Assembly (NCBI RefSeq): GCF_000972385.1
Contig: NZ_JXTE01000008.1
Span: 62,001 to 126,000, forward strand
Direction: 5' to 3'
DNA length: 64,000 nucleotides
Origin: Streptomyces sp. WM6386
GTDB lineage: Bacteria > Actinomycetota > Actinomycetes > Streptomycetales > Streptomycetaceae
The position numbers and the translations under genes are program-made. Shown here in pieces: positions 47,955 through 55,792 of the stretch; position 1 is the first letter of the stretch; the number at the start of each line of letters is the position of its first letter. The notes under the pieces are model-generated. The model was not told the origin of the DNA. It searched no databases and saw nothing but the letters and a program-made list of their open reading frames with translations.

Positions 47955-50054
47955 TCAGTCGGGTGCGACCGTGCCGTCGGTGAGGCCGTCGTACATGCCG
48001 CGCACGAGCTGGTTCCCGAGTCGGCCCGCGTGCCGTAGCGCCCGCTCGAACTCGTCGAGTGCGCGGAAGCGCGCGCCGTAGCGGCGTTGTTCGTCGAGCG
48101 GGAGCCGGGGCAGTTGCAGACGGCGCACGTCCAGGCGTGTCGCGGTGGAGGCGTAGCTGCTGGCCTGGCGGTTGTTGGCGGTACCGCGCAGGAAGCCGGC
48201 GAGGAACCAGGGGTCGAGCGCCGTGGGATCGGGGCGCAGGAGCACGAGACTGCGCCCCAGGGCGGCGCCCCCGCTCGCGTCGTCGATCACGCGCGCCATC
48301 GAGCCGCCGCCGAGCACCGGCACGACGACGTCGCCCGGCTCGACCAGCACGGCCTCCTCGTCGCTCTCGGGGAGCGTGCCGGAGGGGGTGGTGCCGGCGA
48401 TGACGTCGTGGTCGGTGAGGACGGGCACGCGTGCGTGGCCGCCGTTTCCGCCGGTGCGCATCACCAGGGCGCCCCCGCGCGCGAGTTCGCCGACGGTGGT
48501 GAGCGGCCAGCGTGCGGGCTGTGCGGTGTCGGCGGGCGGGGGGGTGAGGTCGGTGGTCAGGCGCAGGGTCTCACCGAGGCGCTCGCGCACGGCGGTGAGC
48601 GCCTCCGCGCCGTCGGCGGCCGTGGCGGGCGGGAGGTGGCGGGCCGGGGCGAGGTCCACGTCGTCGTCGAGGAGAGCGATGACGGGCAGGGAGCGCGCGA
48701 GGCCGGGGTGCTCCTGGAAGGTGCCCGCGCGGTCGAAGGCGCGCCAGGCGTCGAGCACCGCTTCCCGCACGGCCCGCCAGTCGGGTCCGCCGCGCCCTTC
48801 GGTGGCGAACCGGCCGGTGTCGGCGAGCAGCACCTCGGGCTGGGCGGGCGCCTTCTCGGGTCGGCGCAGCACCCACAGGTGGAGCGGGATGTTGTACGGG
48901 GGTGCCGCGCCGACCGGCAGGGCGACGACCGCGCGCAGGGCGCCCCGGCGCAGCAGGTCGGCGCGGATACGGCGACCCGAGCGGCGGGAGGCGGCGGCGG
49001 GCGGCATGAGGAGTACGGCGGTGCCACCGTCCTTGAGGCGTGCGAGCGCGTGCTGCACCCAGGCCAGCTCGGACTCGGTGCGGGCCGGGAAGCCGTACTC
49101 CCAGCGGGGGTCGTAGGCGAGTTCGTCGTGCCCCCAGTTGCGCTCGTTGAACGGCGGGTGGCACAGGACGGCGTCGGCGCGCAGTTCGGGGTGGGCGTCG
49201 GCGCGCAGGGTGTCGCCGGCGGCGCCGTGCACGGCGGCGCGGGTGTGCAGGGCTAGCCGGAGTGCGGTGAGGGTGGCGAGTTCGGGGGCGCTGTCCTGGG
49301 CGTACAGCTCCTGGTCGGCGCGGGCGGTGACGGCGCGCAGCAGGGCGCCGGTGCCGCAGGCCGGGTCGAGGACGGTGCGGGCGGGGCCCGCGAGATCGGC
49401 CATGAGGCCGGCGAGGTCGGCGGGGGTGAGCGTGTACTGGCGCGGGTTGGCGTCGAGGTGCCGGCCGAGCAGGAACTCGAAGGTCTGCCGGGCACCCAGC
49501 TCCGCCGCGAGTTCGGCGGCCCCGCGCAGGAGGGGGACAGAGGGGAGAAGTTCGGGGCCGAGGGGGGTGTGAACGGCGGTGCGGGGGCTCACAGCGGGTG
49601 AGGTGTTCACAGCGCCGGGGCTGCCGTTCACGGTGTCCGACGTGTTCACAGCCGCCGCGGCACCGAACCGAGGCGCCAGTACCTCTTCCAGCACTCCCGG
49701 CAGCATCGCCGCCAGACGTGCGTCGGAGCCGGCGCTCGCGTCCAGCCAGACGGTGGGGCGGTCATGGATGAGCAGCAGGACACAGCCGGCGTGGGTGAGG
49801 GCGGTGACCGGGCCCTCGGGGTGGCCGGAGAGCTGCTGCCAGACGCGTTCGCGCAGCGGGACCTCGGCGAGTTTTCCCTGGTCACGCAGCCAGGTCTCGA
49901 CCTCGGCGAGGGCGAAGGACGGGCTGGTCTCGGTGCCGCCGACCGGCTTGGGGAAGTCGGTGTGGCGGCGGCGCCAGTTGCTGACGGCGGCGCGGCCGAC
50001 GCCGGCGAGCCGGGCGATCCCGGCGGCGGTCACCTCTGTGGCGTTGTCCTGCAC
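47955..50054 (-). CDS. HTH / N6-type DNA methylase / specificity-domain fusion with atypical motif IV
   Basis: 699 aa from GTG 50054 (GGGGAG upstream). N-terminal HTH (VTAAGIARLAGVGRAAVSNW, 5-40), a domain like a type I HsdM methylase (motif I DPACGTGALL near 255; motif IV CHPPFNE near 320), and a C-terminal HsdS-like target-recognition region (WPLTTVGELARGGALVMRTG; IDDASGGAALGRSLVLLRPD; LPRLPLDEQRRYGARFRALDE). No nuclease or R subunit nearby. The first residue of the catalytic NPPF/DPPY motif is His, so methylation is doubtful; gene regulation by sequence-specific binding is an alternative. Confidence 0.85.
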   Translation of the reverse strand: MQDNATEVTAAGIARLAGVGRAAVSNWRRRHTDFPKPVGGTETSPSFALAEVETWLRDQGKLAEVPLRERVWQQLSGHPEGPVTALTHAGCVLLLIHDRPTVWLDASAGSDARLAAMLPGVLEEVLAPRFGAAAAVNTSDTVNGSPGAVNTSPAVSPRTAVHTPLGPELLPSVPLLRGAAELAAELGARQTFEFLLGRHLDANPRQYTLTPADLAGLMADLAGPARTVLDPACGTGALLRAVTARADQELYAQDSAPELATLTALRLALHTRAAVHGAAGDTLRADAHPELRADAVLCHPPFNERNWGHDELAYDPRWEYGFPARTESELAWVQHALARLKDGGTAVLLMPPAAASRRSGRRIRADLLRRGALRAVVALPVGAAPPYNIPLHLWVLRRPEKAPAQPEVLLADTGRFATEGRGGPDWRAVREAVLDAWRAFDRAGTFQEHPGLARSLPVIALLDDDVDLAPARHLPPATAADGAEALTAVRERLGETLRLTTDLTPPPADTAQPARWPLTTVGELARGGALVMRTGGNGGHARVPVLTDHDVIAGTTPSGTLPESDEEAVLVEPGDVVVPVLGGGSMARVIDDASGGAALGRSLVLLRPDPTALDPWFLAGFLRGTANNRQASSYASTATRLDVRRLQLPRLPLDEQRRYGARFRALDEFERALRHAGRLGNQLVRGMYDGLTDGTVAPD

Positions 50055-50184
50055 CGGCCCGGCTCCCCTCGTCGTACTGCGTGGCCGCGCGCGTCCCCGC
50101 AGCTGCCTGCGCTCCGCGTGTGACGCCGAGCATAGCGGCGTACGCAAGATCTACCCATTCACGGCCGTGTACTCCACAGATCTC

Positions 50185-50223
50185 GTGAACCGTGTTGACT
50201 CGGTTCACACTCTCTGGTCTTAT
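50185..50223 (+). promoter_or_regulatory. Promoter with overlapping operator for the duplicated secreted protein
   Basis: TTGACT (50195-50200), 17-bp spacer, TCTTAT (50218-50223): acceptable vegetative promoter. An inverted repeat GTGAACC (50185-50191) / GGTTCAC (50202-50208) encloses the -35 box and is a likely repressor site. It also lies 130 bp before the divergent methylase-like gene. Confidence 0.55.
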
Positions 50224-50284
50224 TGACCCAGCGAACGAATGGCAGCCGATCGGCGGCTGTCACCGTGTTGGAGGGGACACAGTC

Positions 50285-50965
50285 ATGGGCATGAAGGGCA
50301 AGGTCGCGCTGGGGGCCGTCGTGGGGATCGTCGTCATCGGTGCCGTGTCGGCGAACTCCGGCGACGACAGCAGCGACTCCACGAGCAGCGACAAGGGCTC
50401 TTCGTCGTCCGCACAGGCGAAGACCGGCGGCGAGAAGGAGGCGGCGCAGGCGGCCGAGGAGAAGAAGATCGCGTTCGAGGGGGACGGCGACTTCGAGGTC
50501 GGCTCGGACATCAAGCCCGGCACCTACCGCACGACCGGCAACGACGACGGCATGTGCTACTGGGAGCGCGCCAAGGACTCCTCCGGCGAGATGGACTCCC
50601 TGCTCGCCAACGACAATGTCACCGGCAGCAGTTACGTGACGGTCAAGGCCTCCGACAAGCTCTTCAAGTCGAGCGACTGCAACGACTGGGAAGCCGTCGA
50701 CACCAAGACGAAGGGCTCCCCCGCCGCCAGGATGTCCGGCGACGGCGGCATGTTCAGAGTCGGCGCCGACATCGCCCCCGGCACCTACAAGTCCACCGGC
50801 AACGAGGACGACATGTGCTACTGGGAGCGCACCAAGGACGCCGAGCACGGCCTCGACTCGATCATCGCGAACGACAACGTGACCGGCTCGGCCATCGTCA
50901 CGATCAGCGCCTCGGACACCTACTTCAAGACGTCCGGCTGCACGGACTGGAAGAAGACCGGCTGA
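50285..50965 (+). CDS. Secreted or membrane-anchored protein with two tandem repeats of a novel-looking domain
   Basis: 226 aa, ATG 50285 behind GAGGGG. TM/signal anchor GKVALGAVVGIVVIGAVS (5-22), a Ser/Asp/Lys linker, then two copies of a 65-residue unit: FEVGSDIKPGTYRTTGNDDG, MCYWERAKDSSGEMDSLLAN at about 70-135, and FRVGADIAPGTYKSTGNEDD, MCYWERTKDAEHGLDSIIAN at about 155-220. Each has two conserved Cys that could form a disulfide. Function unknown; the fold is a small beta-rich extracellular module seen in streptomycete lipoproteins. Confidence 0.82.
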   Translation: MGMKGKVALGAVVGIVVIGAVSANSGDDSSDSTSSDKGSSSSAQAKTGGEKEAAQAAEEKKIAFEGDGDFEVGSDIKPGTYRTTGNDDGMCYWERAKDSSGEMDSLLANDNVTGSSYVTVKASDKLFKSSDCNDWEAVDTKTKGSPAARMSGDGGMFRVGADIAPGTYKSTGNEDDMCYWERTKDAEHGLDSIIANDNVTGSAIVTISASDTYFKTSGCTDWKKTG

Positions 50966-51096
50966 CGCCGGCCACCGTACGGCGCGGTCCGGCGGGGCCG
51001 ACCCACGGCAGTACCCGCCGGACCGCGCTCTCCTTCCGCACGCTGCGCATCTCGCCGCACGCGCTCACCACACCGCGACACCACCGAGGAATTCCC

Positions 51097-51900
51097 ATGC
51101 GTCGAACCGCACTTGCCGCCCTCTGCCTCACCGCCGCGACCACCCTCGCGCTCACCGGCTGCCAGTCGGACCAGTCCGGCCGGTCCGCAAAGGACAAGGC
51201 GGACGGCAAAGCCCGCGCCTCCAGCCCGTCGAGCAGTCCGAGCAAGGCGAAGGAGCCGTTCGCCGGACTGACCGGCGGCGAGATCGCCGACCGGGCCGTC
51301 GAGGCCACGACCGGCGCCTCGTCGCTGCGGATGAAGGGGGACATCCCCGACGACGCGTCCGGGGGCACCATCAAGATCGACATGGCCCTGAACAAGCAGG
51401 GCGAATGCGCCGGCACGATGAGCGTGGGCGGCCAGGGCAAGGCCGATCTGATCAAGGTCGGCGACACCGTCTACATGAAGTACGACGAGGCCTTCCTGCG
51501 CGCCCAGAGCAAGGGCGAGAAGAAGTCGGACGTCGACGCGGGCGTGGCGCTGCTGGCCGGGAAGTGGACCAAGATGTCCGCGAAGGGCGAGGACGCCAAG
51601 GAGATCGCGGGCTTCTGCGACCTGGACACGGTGCTCGGCGACGCCGACGACGTGGACTCGGACTCGTCACGCGGCAGGACGACCACCGTGGACGGCACGC
51701 CCGCGATCGTGCTGCACGAGCGGGACGGCAAGGAGCGCTACACGCTCTACGTCGCCACCGAGGGCAAGCCGTATCTGCTGCGGGTCGACAGCGCCTCCGC
51801 GAGCGACCCGGGCACCCTGACCTTCAGCGAGTACGACGAGCCCGTCCCCGCGCAGAAGCCCAGCGGCGAGATCCTCGACCTCGACGCCCTGGGCGCCTGA
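51097..51900 (+). CDS. LppX/LprG-like lipoprotein
   Basis: 267 aa. Lipoprotein signal MRRTALAALCLTAATTLALTGC, a Lys/Ser-rich linker, then LTGGEIADRAVEATTGASSL, GTMSVGGQGKADLIKVGDTV and YMKYDEAFLR, resembling the LppX/LolA-like lipid-carrier fold used by actinobacteria. ATG 51097 follows GAGGA. 131 bp after the repeat protein, on the same strand. Confidence 0.8.
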   Translation: MRRTALAALCLTAATTLALTGCQSDQSGRSAKDKADGKARASSPSSSPSKAKEPFAGLTGGEIADRAVEATTGASSLRMKGDIPDDASGGTIKIDMALNKQGECAGTMSVGGQGKADLIKVGDTVYMKYDEAFLRAQSKGEKKSDVDAGVALLAGKWTKMSAKGEDAKEIAGFCDLDTVLGDADDVDSDSSRGRTTTVDGTPAIVLHERDGKERYTLYVATEGKPYLLRVDSASASDPGTLTFSEYDEPVPAQKPSGEILDLDALGA

Positions 51901-51912
51901 ACCGCCGTACGG

Positions 51913-52656
51913 CTACAGCGGATGCCGCATCCACACATTGGGCTCGACGTACACCGCGTACCCCCGCTCCGGCTCGCACCGCACCGGTACCAGCGCCCCG
52001 GGCACCTCGATGTCGCCCCGGGTGTCGAAGGGCAGCCCCGTCCAGCGGCGCCACTGCTCCAGCGAACCGGCCACCGTCATGGAGGCCGGCGCCACGCAGT
52101 GGATGGTGGCGCCGGCCCGGGCGTGGACGCGCAGCCACGGGTCGTGCGGGAGTGCGTCGGGGCGTACGCGGTGGGCGTACTCCTCGATGGGGGTGTGCGG
52201 TTCGAGGTGCTTGGCGCTGGGGCGGACGGGGGCGACGACCTCCCTGAAGCCGTGCGCACGGGCGTTGTCGCGCATCGCCGACAGCATGCGGCCGGACAGG
52301 CCCTTGCCCTGGGCGTCGGGCCGGACGTTGATGGCGATCGCGCTGACGGTGTCGGGCCGGACCCCTCGGCGCAGGTCGGCGAAGGCCCACAGGAGCACTT
52401 CGTCCCAACCCCGGGCGGGCAGTTCGCCCCGGTCCTCGGTATCGAGGGCGAAGGGCACGCTGAACCCGGTGGCGACGACCTCGCCCCGCTCGTCCTCGGC
52501 GAACAGCACATACGCCGGGAACTCCCTGGCGATCCTGCCGAAGTGGTGGTCGCCCACCAGGTCCCTGGTGACGAACTCCGGCCAGCTGTCGGCCATCGCG
52601 ACCACACGCCCGTGGTCGTCGGAGCGTTCGGCGAGACTCGACACCTTGAGTTCCAT
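51913..52656 (-). CDS. GNAT-family N-acetyltransferase
   Basis: 247 aa. Acetyl-CoA motif A is visible as VSAIAINVRPDAQGKGLSGRML (only part is needed for the Q/RxxGxG/A site RPDAQGKG). Preceding YVLFAEDERGEVVATGFSVP forms the central sheet; the C-terminus (RWTGLPFDTRGDIEVPGALV) is unusual and may bind the substrate, which is not known. ATG 52656. Convergent with the lipoprotein gene. Confidence 0.85.
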   Translation of the reverse strand: MELKVSSLAERSDDHGRVVAMADSWPEFVTRDLVGDHHFGRIAREFPAYVLFAEDERGEVVATGFSVPFALDTEDRGELPARGWDEVLLWAFADLRRGVRPDTVSAIAINVRPDAQGKGLSGRMLSAMRDNARAHGFREVVAPVRPSAKHLEPHTPIEEYAHRVRPDALPHDPWLRVHARAGATIHCVAPASMTVAGSLEQWRRWTGLPFDTRGDIEVPGALVPVRCEPERGYAVYVEPNVWMRHPL

Positions 52657-52718
52657 GCGGTCACCGTAGGCGGGCTGTGCCACGGCCGGGAACCGCTTTT
52701 CCGGCCCTGACAGCCGGG

Positions 52719-53489
52719 TCAGCCCCCGCACTGCCGCAGCATCATCTCCTTGTCGGCCTTCGTCACAGGGAGCTCGTACTTCAGCGAGACCTGTGCGAAG
52801 CGCACCACGTACGAGCAGCGGATCTGCTTGTTCGGGGGCAGCCAGGACGCGGGTCCCGAGTCGCTCTTGGAGCCGTTGGTCGGGCCGTCCACCGGTATGA
52901 GGTTGAGCGGGTCGTTGGCTATGTCCTCGCGCTTGCCCTTGTCCCAGCGCGAGGCACCCATCTGCCAGTCGTACGACAGCGGCATCACATGGTCTATCTG
53001 CACCGCCGTGGCACGGGACTTGACCCAGTCGAGCTCCTTGCCGGTGTAGGGGTCGGCCAGGGTCATGGAGACGACCACGCAGTCCGAACCGGAGCGGAAG
53101 CGGACGTCCTCGCCGTCCCTCTGGAGGAGGTCGTTGCGGGTGTCGCAGCCGTTGCGGGAGAAGGGGATGCCGCCGGGCGCCGAGTCCATCCAGGCGTAGC
53201 CGAACTCGTCCCGGTCGTAACCCGTCTTGGGGCCGCGGCCCTTGGTCTCCACCTTCTCGATCAGGGCGCGCGCCTTGGTTCTGTCGGCGTCGGTGGTGAT
53301 GGCCGCGAGGCCGGCCTTGGTGCCGTCCGGGTTGTCCAGCGGGCTCACCGCGCGGCCGGAACTCACGGCCGGGCCGGAGCCGGAGGGCTCGCTGTCCGCG
53401 GGCAGTTCCACGCCCTCACAACCGGCGAGCAGTACGACCATGCCGAGCATCGCCGCGGCGCTCGCCGCCCCACCCCTCAGACGCGTCAC
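52719..53489 (-). CDS. Secreted HNH endonuclease family lipoprotein (DUF1524)
   Basis: 256 aa. Lipoprotein signal ending LLAGC near residue 23. Nuclease domain from about 60: WMDSAPGGIPFSRNGCDTRN, the catalytic His in VQIDHVMPLSYDWQMGASRW, ANDPLNLIPVDGPTNGSKSD and WLPP: a DUF1524/GmrSD-like HNH nuclease common in streptomycetes. Two Cys pairs suggest disulfides. Likely an extracellular DNase. GTG 53489 follows GGAGGGG. Ends 62 bp after the GNAT start, same strand. Confidence 0.9.
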   Translation of the reverse strand: MTRLRGGAASAAAMLGMVVLLAGCEGVELPADSEPSGSGPAVSSGRAVSPLDNPDGTKAGLAAITTDADRTKARALIEKVETKGRGPKTGYDRDEFGYAWMDSAPGGIPFSRNGCDTRNDLLQRDGEDVRFRSGSDCVVVSMTLADPYTGKELDWVKSRATAVQIDHVMPLSYDWQMGASRWDKGKREDIANDPLNLIPVDGPTNGSKSDSGPASWLPPNKQIRCSYVVRFAQVSLKYELPVTKADKEMMLRQCGG

Positions 53490-53652
53490 GGTGCGCCCCT
53501 CCCCTGTTCTCCTGGTCCACCCCGCACGAGCCGGTCGTGCTTGCTCTCACGGTACTGGCCGAGAGGTCCAGACCATATAGGGGCTTCAAGGGGCATACCT
53601 CTCAAGTCAGGCGTATCGTCATTGCTGAGTCACCTCCGGAAGGGAGCTCTGG

Positions 53653-53838
53653 ATGGGCATCCTCGACAGGTTCAAGAGCAACCGCACGGCGCAGGACAAG
53701 GCCAAGAACATGTCCGACGCGGCGGAACGCAAGGTCAACGACAAGACCGGCAACAAGTACGAGAGCCAGGTCGACGACGGGCAGCAGAAGATCGAAGGCG
53801 CGATGGGCATGGATCGCGACAGGCCCGAACAGCCGTAA
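53653..53838 (+). CDS. MT0933-like antitoxin-family small protein
   Basis: 61 aa, charged and helical: GILDRFKSNRTAQDKAKNMS followed by DKTGNKYESQVDDGQQKIEG, the MT0933_antitox signature. Such small proteins are often single genes in Streptomyces without a toxin, and none is apparent next to it here. GGAGCTCTGG precedes ATG 53653. Confidence 0.85.
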   Translation: MGILDRFKSNRTAQDKAKNMSDAAERKVNDKTGNKYESQVDDGQQKIEGAMGMDRDRPEQP

Positions 53839-53928
53839 GGCCCAGCAGACCCCACGGAGGAACACGAGATCCCTGCCGGGCACACCGCCCGGGCGGTGGG
53901 GATCCCCTGAACCACCTTGCAACCGAGA

Positions 53929-53959
53929 CCGTCCGCGGAGACACAACTCCCGCGGACGG
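53929..53959. terminator. Terminator downstream of the small antitoxin-like gene
   Basis: Perfect 10-bp arms CCGTCCGCGG (53929-53938) and CCGCGGACGG (53950-53959), loop 11, between convergent genes ending at 53838 and 54049. Confidence 0.75.
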
Positions 53960-54048
53960 CCTCGCGTTTACGGGCCGCCGGGCGGGTGCCTTCGCGGCTC
54001 GCGGCAGCGGAAGCTCTTGTTTTCCGGCGTCGGCCTCCCCGACTCCGT

Positions 54049-54951
54049 TCAGGCCTTGCCTATCCCCAGCGTCGTCTCCGAAGGCAACAGCCCTGAGGAG
54101 AGCACCGTCACCCAGAAGTCGCCAAGCAGTTCGACGAGGCGGTCGGTGTCGGTCTGGCCGAGGGACTGCCAGGGGGCGGCGGCGAGTTGGTCGGTGTGCT
54201 GCTCGACCTGGTGGCGTAGGGCGCGGCCCGCCTCCGTTGCCGTGCCGTCCTCGTCGACCAAGCCTCGGGTGGTCAGGCGTTCGCGTGCGGCCGACCATTC
54301 CTCGTCGCCCCAGCCGCGGCTCGCGAAGCGCTCGACGGACGCGGCGCCTGTCCCCGCGAAGGAGACGAGCGACTCGACCGGGTCGAGGCCGGCGATGAGC
54401 AGAGCGGCGAGATGGCCGTCGCCGCGATGCTCGCGCAGGACCGTCGCCGCGTGCCACAGCTGGAGGTGCGGGATGGTGGGCCACTCCAGCTCGGCGTTGG
54501 CCGCGGCGAGGGGGCGGCCCGCGCTGTTCACCGCTTCGGCGGCCCGGCGGGCGAGGGCGGCGGCCTCCGCCAGTTCGGGGCTGTCGACGCGCTCACCGAA
54601 TATCTCTCGGTACGCCCTGTCGATGCCTCGCAGCCGCGCCGCCAGCACCGCCTCGGGGCTTGCGACGCTCCACGCGCAGTCGATGTGCTCGGCGACCATA
54701 CGGGGGCTGAAGCTGTAGAAGGCGGAGGTCACCCGCTCGGCGCCCACCGCACCCAACGGGGCCGCGCGGAGCGGGAAGTAGCTCGGCCAGCGCTCCTTGG
54801 TGTCGTAGCCGAGCGCCTCGGACTCCTCGAAGACCTCCGGCGCGTAGTACAGCACCGCGTGCAGGGGTTCCAGCAGGTGCCAGAGCTGGCGCACGCGGGC
54901 CGGGGCGACGCCGGCGGTGACCGTACCGGTCTCGCTCTCGTGCTGCGACAT
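54049..54951 (-). CDS. SCO6745-family protein (HTH-like hypothetical)
   Basis: 300 aa, soluble. VRQLWHLLEPLHAVLYYAPE, VFEESEALGYDTKERWPSYF, RAAPLGAVGAERVTSAFYSF and SPRMVAEHIDCAWSVASPEA match the actinobacterial SCO6745 family; its C-terminal part includes a winged-helix-like region (WSAARERLTTRGLVDEDGTA). ATG 54951 with GAGGAG upstream. Divergent from a TetR regulator that probably controls it. Confidence 0.82.
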   Translation of the reverse strand: MSQHESETGTVTAGVAPARVRQLWHLLEPLHAVLYYAPEVFEESEALGYDTKERWPSYFPLRAAPLGAVGAERVTSAFYSFSPRMVAEHIDCAWSVASPEAVLAARLRGIDRAYREIFGERVDSPELAEAAALARRAAEAVNSAGRPLAAANAELEWPTIPHLQLWHAATVLREHRGDGHLAALLIAGLDPVESLVSFAGTGAASVERFASRGWGDEEWSAARERLTTRGLVDEDGTATEAGRALRHQVEQHTDQLAAAPWQSLGQTDTDRLVELLGDFWVTVLSSGLLPSETTLGIGKA

Positions 54952-54997
54952 GGCATGACTCCTCGTCGTATCCAAGTGCTTCGAACCCGCTCCACAA

Positions 54998-55046
54998 CTT
55001 GCCACTGACAAGATTGCCCGAGCCCCATCAACTTGTCAATGCCTAG
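54998..55046. promoter_or_regulatory. Candidate TetR operators in divergent control region
   Basis: Two inverted copies of one 15-bp motif, CTTGCCACTGACAAG (54998-55012) and, on the other strand, CTAGGCATTGACAAG (complement of 55032-55046), 19 bp apart, lie between the divergent 54951 and 55068 starts. Confidence 0.55.
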
Positions 55047-55067
55047 ATTGGGCGTACGCTGCTGTCC

Positions 55068-55652
55068 ATGGCATCCGCGGACACCACGAAGCCGGCCTCG
55101 CGCCGCCCCTATCACCACGGCGATCTGCGCCGCGCCGTCCTCACCGCCGCGCTCGACGTCATCGCCGCCGACGGCCCGTCCGCGCTGAGCCTGCGCGACC
55201 TCGCCCGCCGGGCCGGGGTGTCGCACGCGGCCCCCGCCCATCACTTCGGGGACCGCACCGGCCTGCTCACGGCGATCGCTGCGGAGGGATTCGGACTGCT
55301 GGCGACCGCGCTGCGGCAGGCGCCGGACCTCAAGGAGGCCGGCGTCCACTATGTGCGCTTCGCACGCGAGCACCCGGCGCACTTCCAGGTGATGTTCTCG
55401 CCGGAACTGCTGCGCGCCGACGACCTCGAACTGACCACCGCCCGCACCCTCGCAGGCGACGCCCTGCGCGAGGCCGTGTCCGGGGTGGACCCCGAGGGCA
55501 TCGAGCCGCGCCTCGCGGGCGTCGCGGCCTGGTCCCTCGCGCACGGCTTCGCCACGCTGCTGCTCGGACACAACCTGGACGGGCCCGTGGAGGGCAGGGA
55601 TCCGGAGGAGGTCTTCCGGACGTTGGCGGGGATGCTGTTCCGGGCCACGTGA
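55068..55652 (+). CDS. TetR-family transcriptional regulator
   Basis: 194 aa. N-terminal TetR HTH: RRAVLTAALDVIAADGPSAL, LSLRDLARRAGVSHAAPAHH, FGDRTGLLTAIA; ligand domain to the end. ATG 55068. Divergent from the SCO6745-like gene with 116 bp between, probably autoregulated through the paired motifs there. Its 3' end is part of a 25-bp tandem duplication that begins 20 bases before the stop codon. Confidence 0.9.
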   Translation: MASADTTKPASRRPYHHGDLRRAVLTAALDVIAADGPSALSLRDLARRAGVSHAAPAHHFGDRTGLLTAIAAEGFGLLATALRQAPDLKEAGVHYVRFAREHPAHFQVMFSPELLRADDLELTTARTLAGDALREAVSGVDPEGIEPRLAGVAAWSLAHGFATLLLGHNLDGPVEGRDPEEVFRTLAGMLFRAT

Positions 55653-55682
55653 GCGGGTGCTGTTCCGGGCCACGTGAGCGGG
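55633..55682. repeat. 25-bp perfect tandem duplication at the end of the TetR gene
   Basis: The 25-bp unit starting TGCTGTTCCGGGCCACGTGA (unit ends GCGGG) occurs at 55633-55657 and again at 55658-55682. The first copy encodes LFRAT and the stop; the second is downstream and non-coding. Confidence 0.9.
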
Positions 55683-55792
55683 GTCGTCAGGAAGGCGGCA
55701 GTGATTGCGGCTGATGCTGCAGCCGCTTCTCACTCCCGCCCCCGACAGCCGTTCCGCCGGCCACCTCCGGCACAGCGCCGGAAACCGGCAGG

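Noticed and set aside
53653..53838. Toxin gene next to the MT0933-like antitoxin protein
   Set aside because: Neighbours are a secreted nuclease and an SCO6745-like gene, both transcribed separately; no small toxin frame with a start was found.
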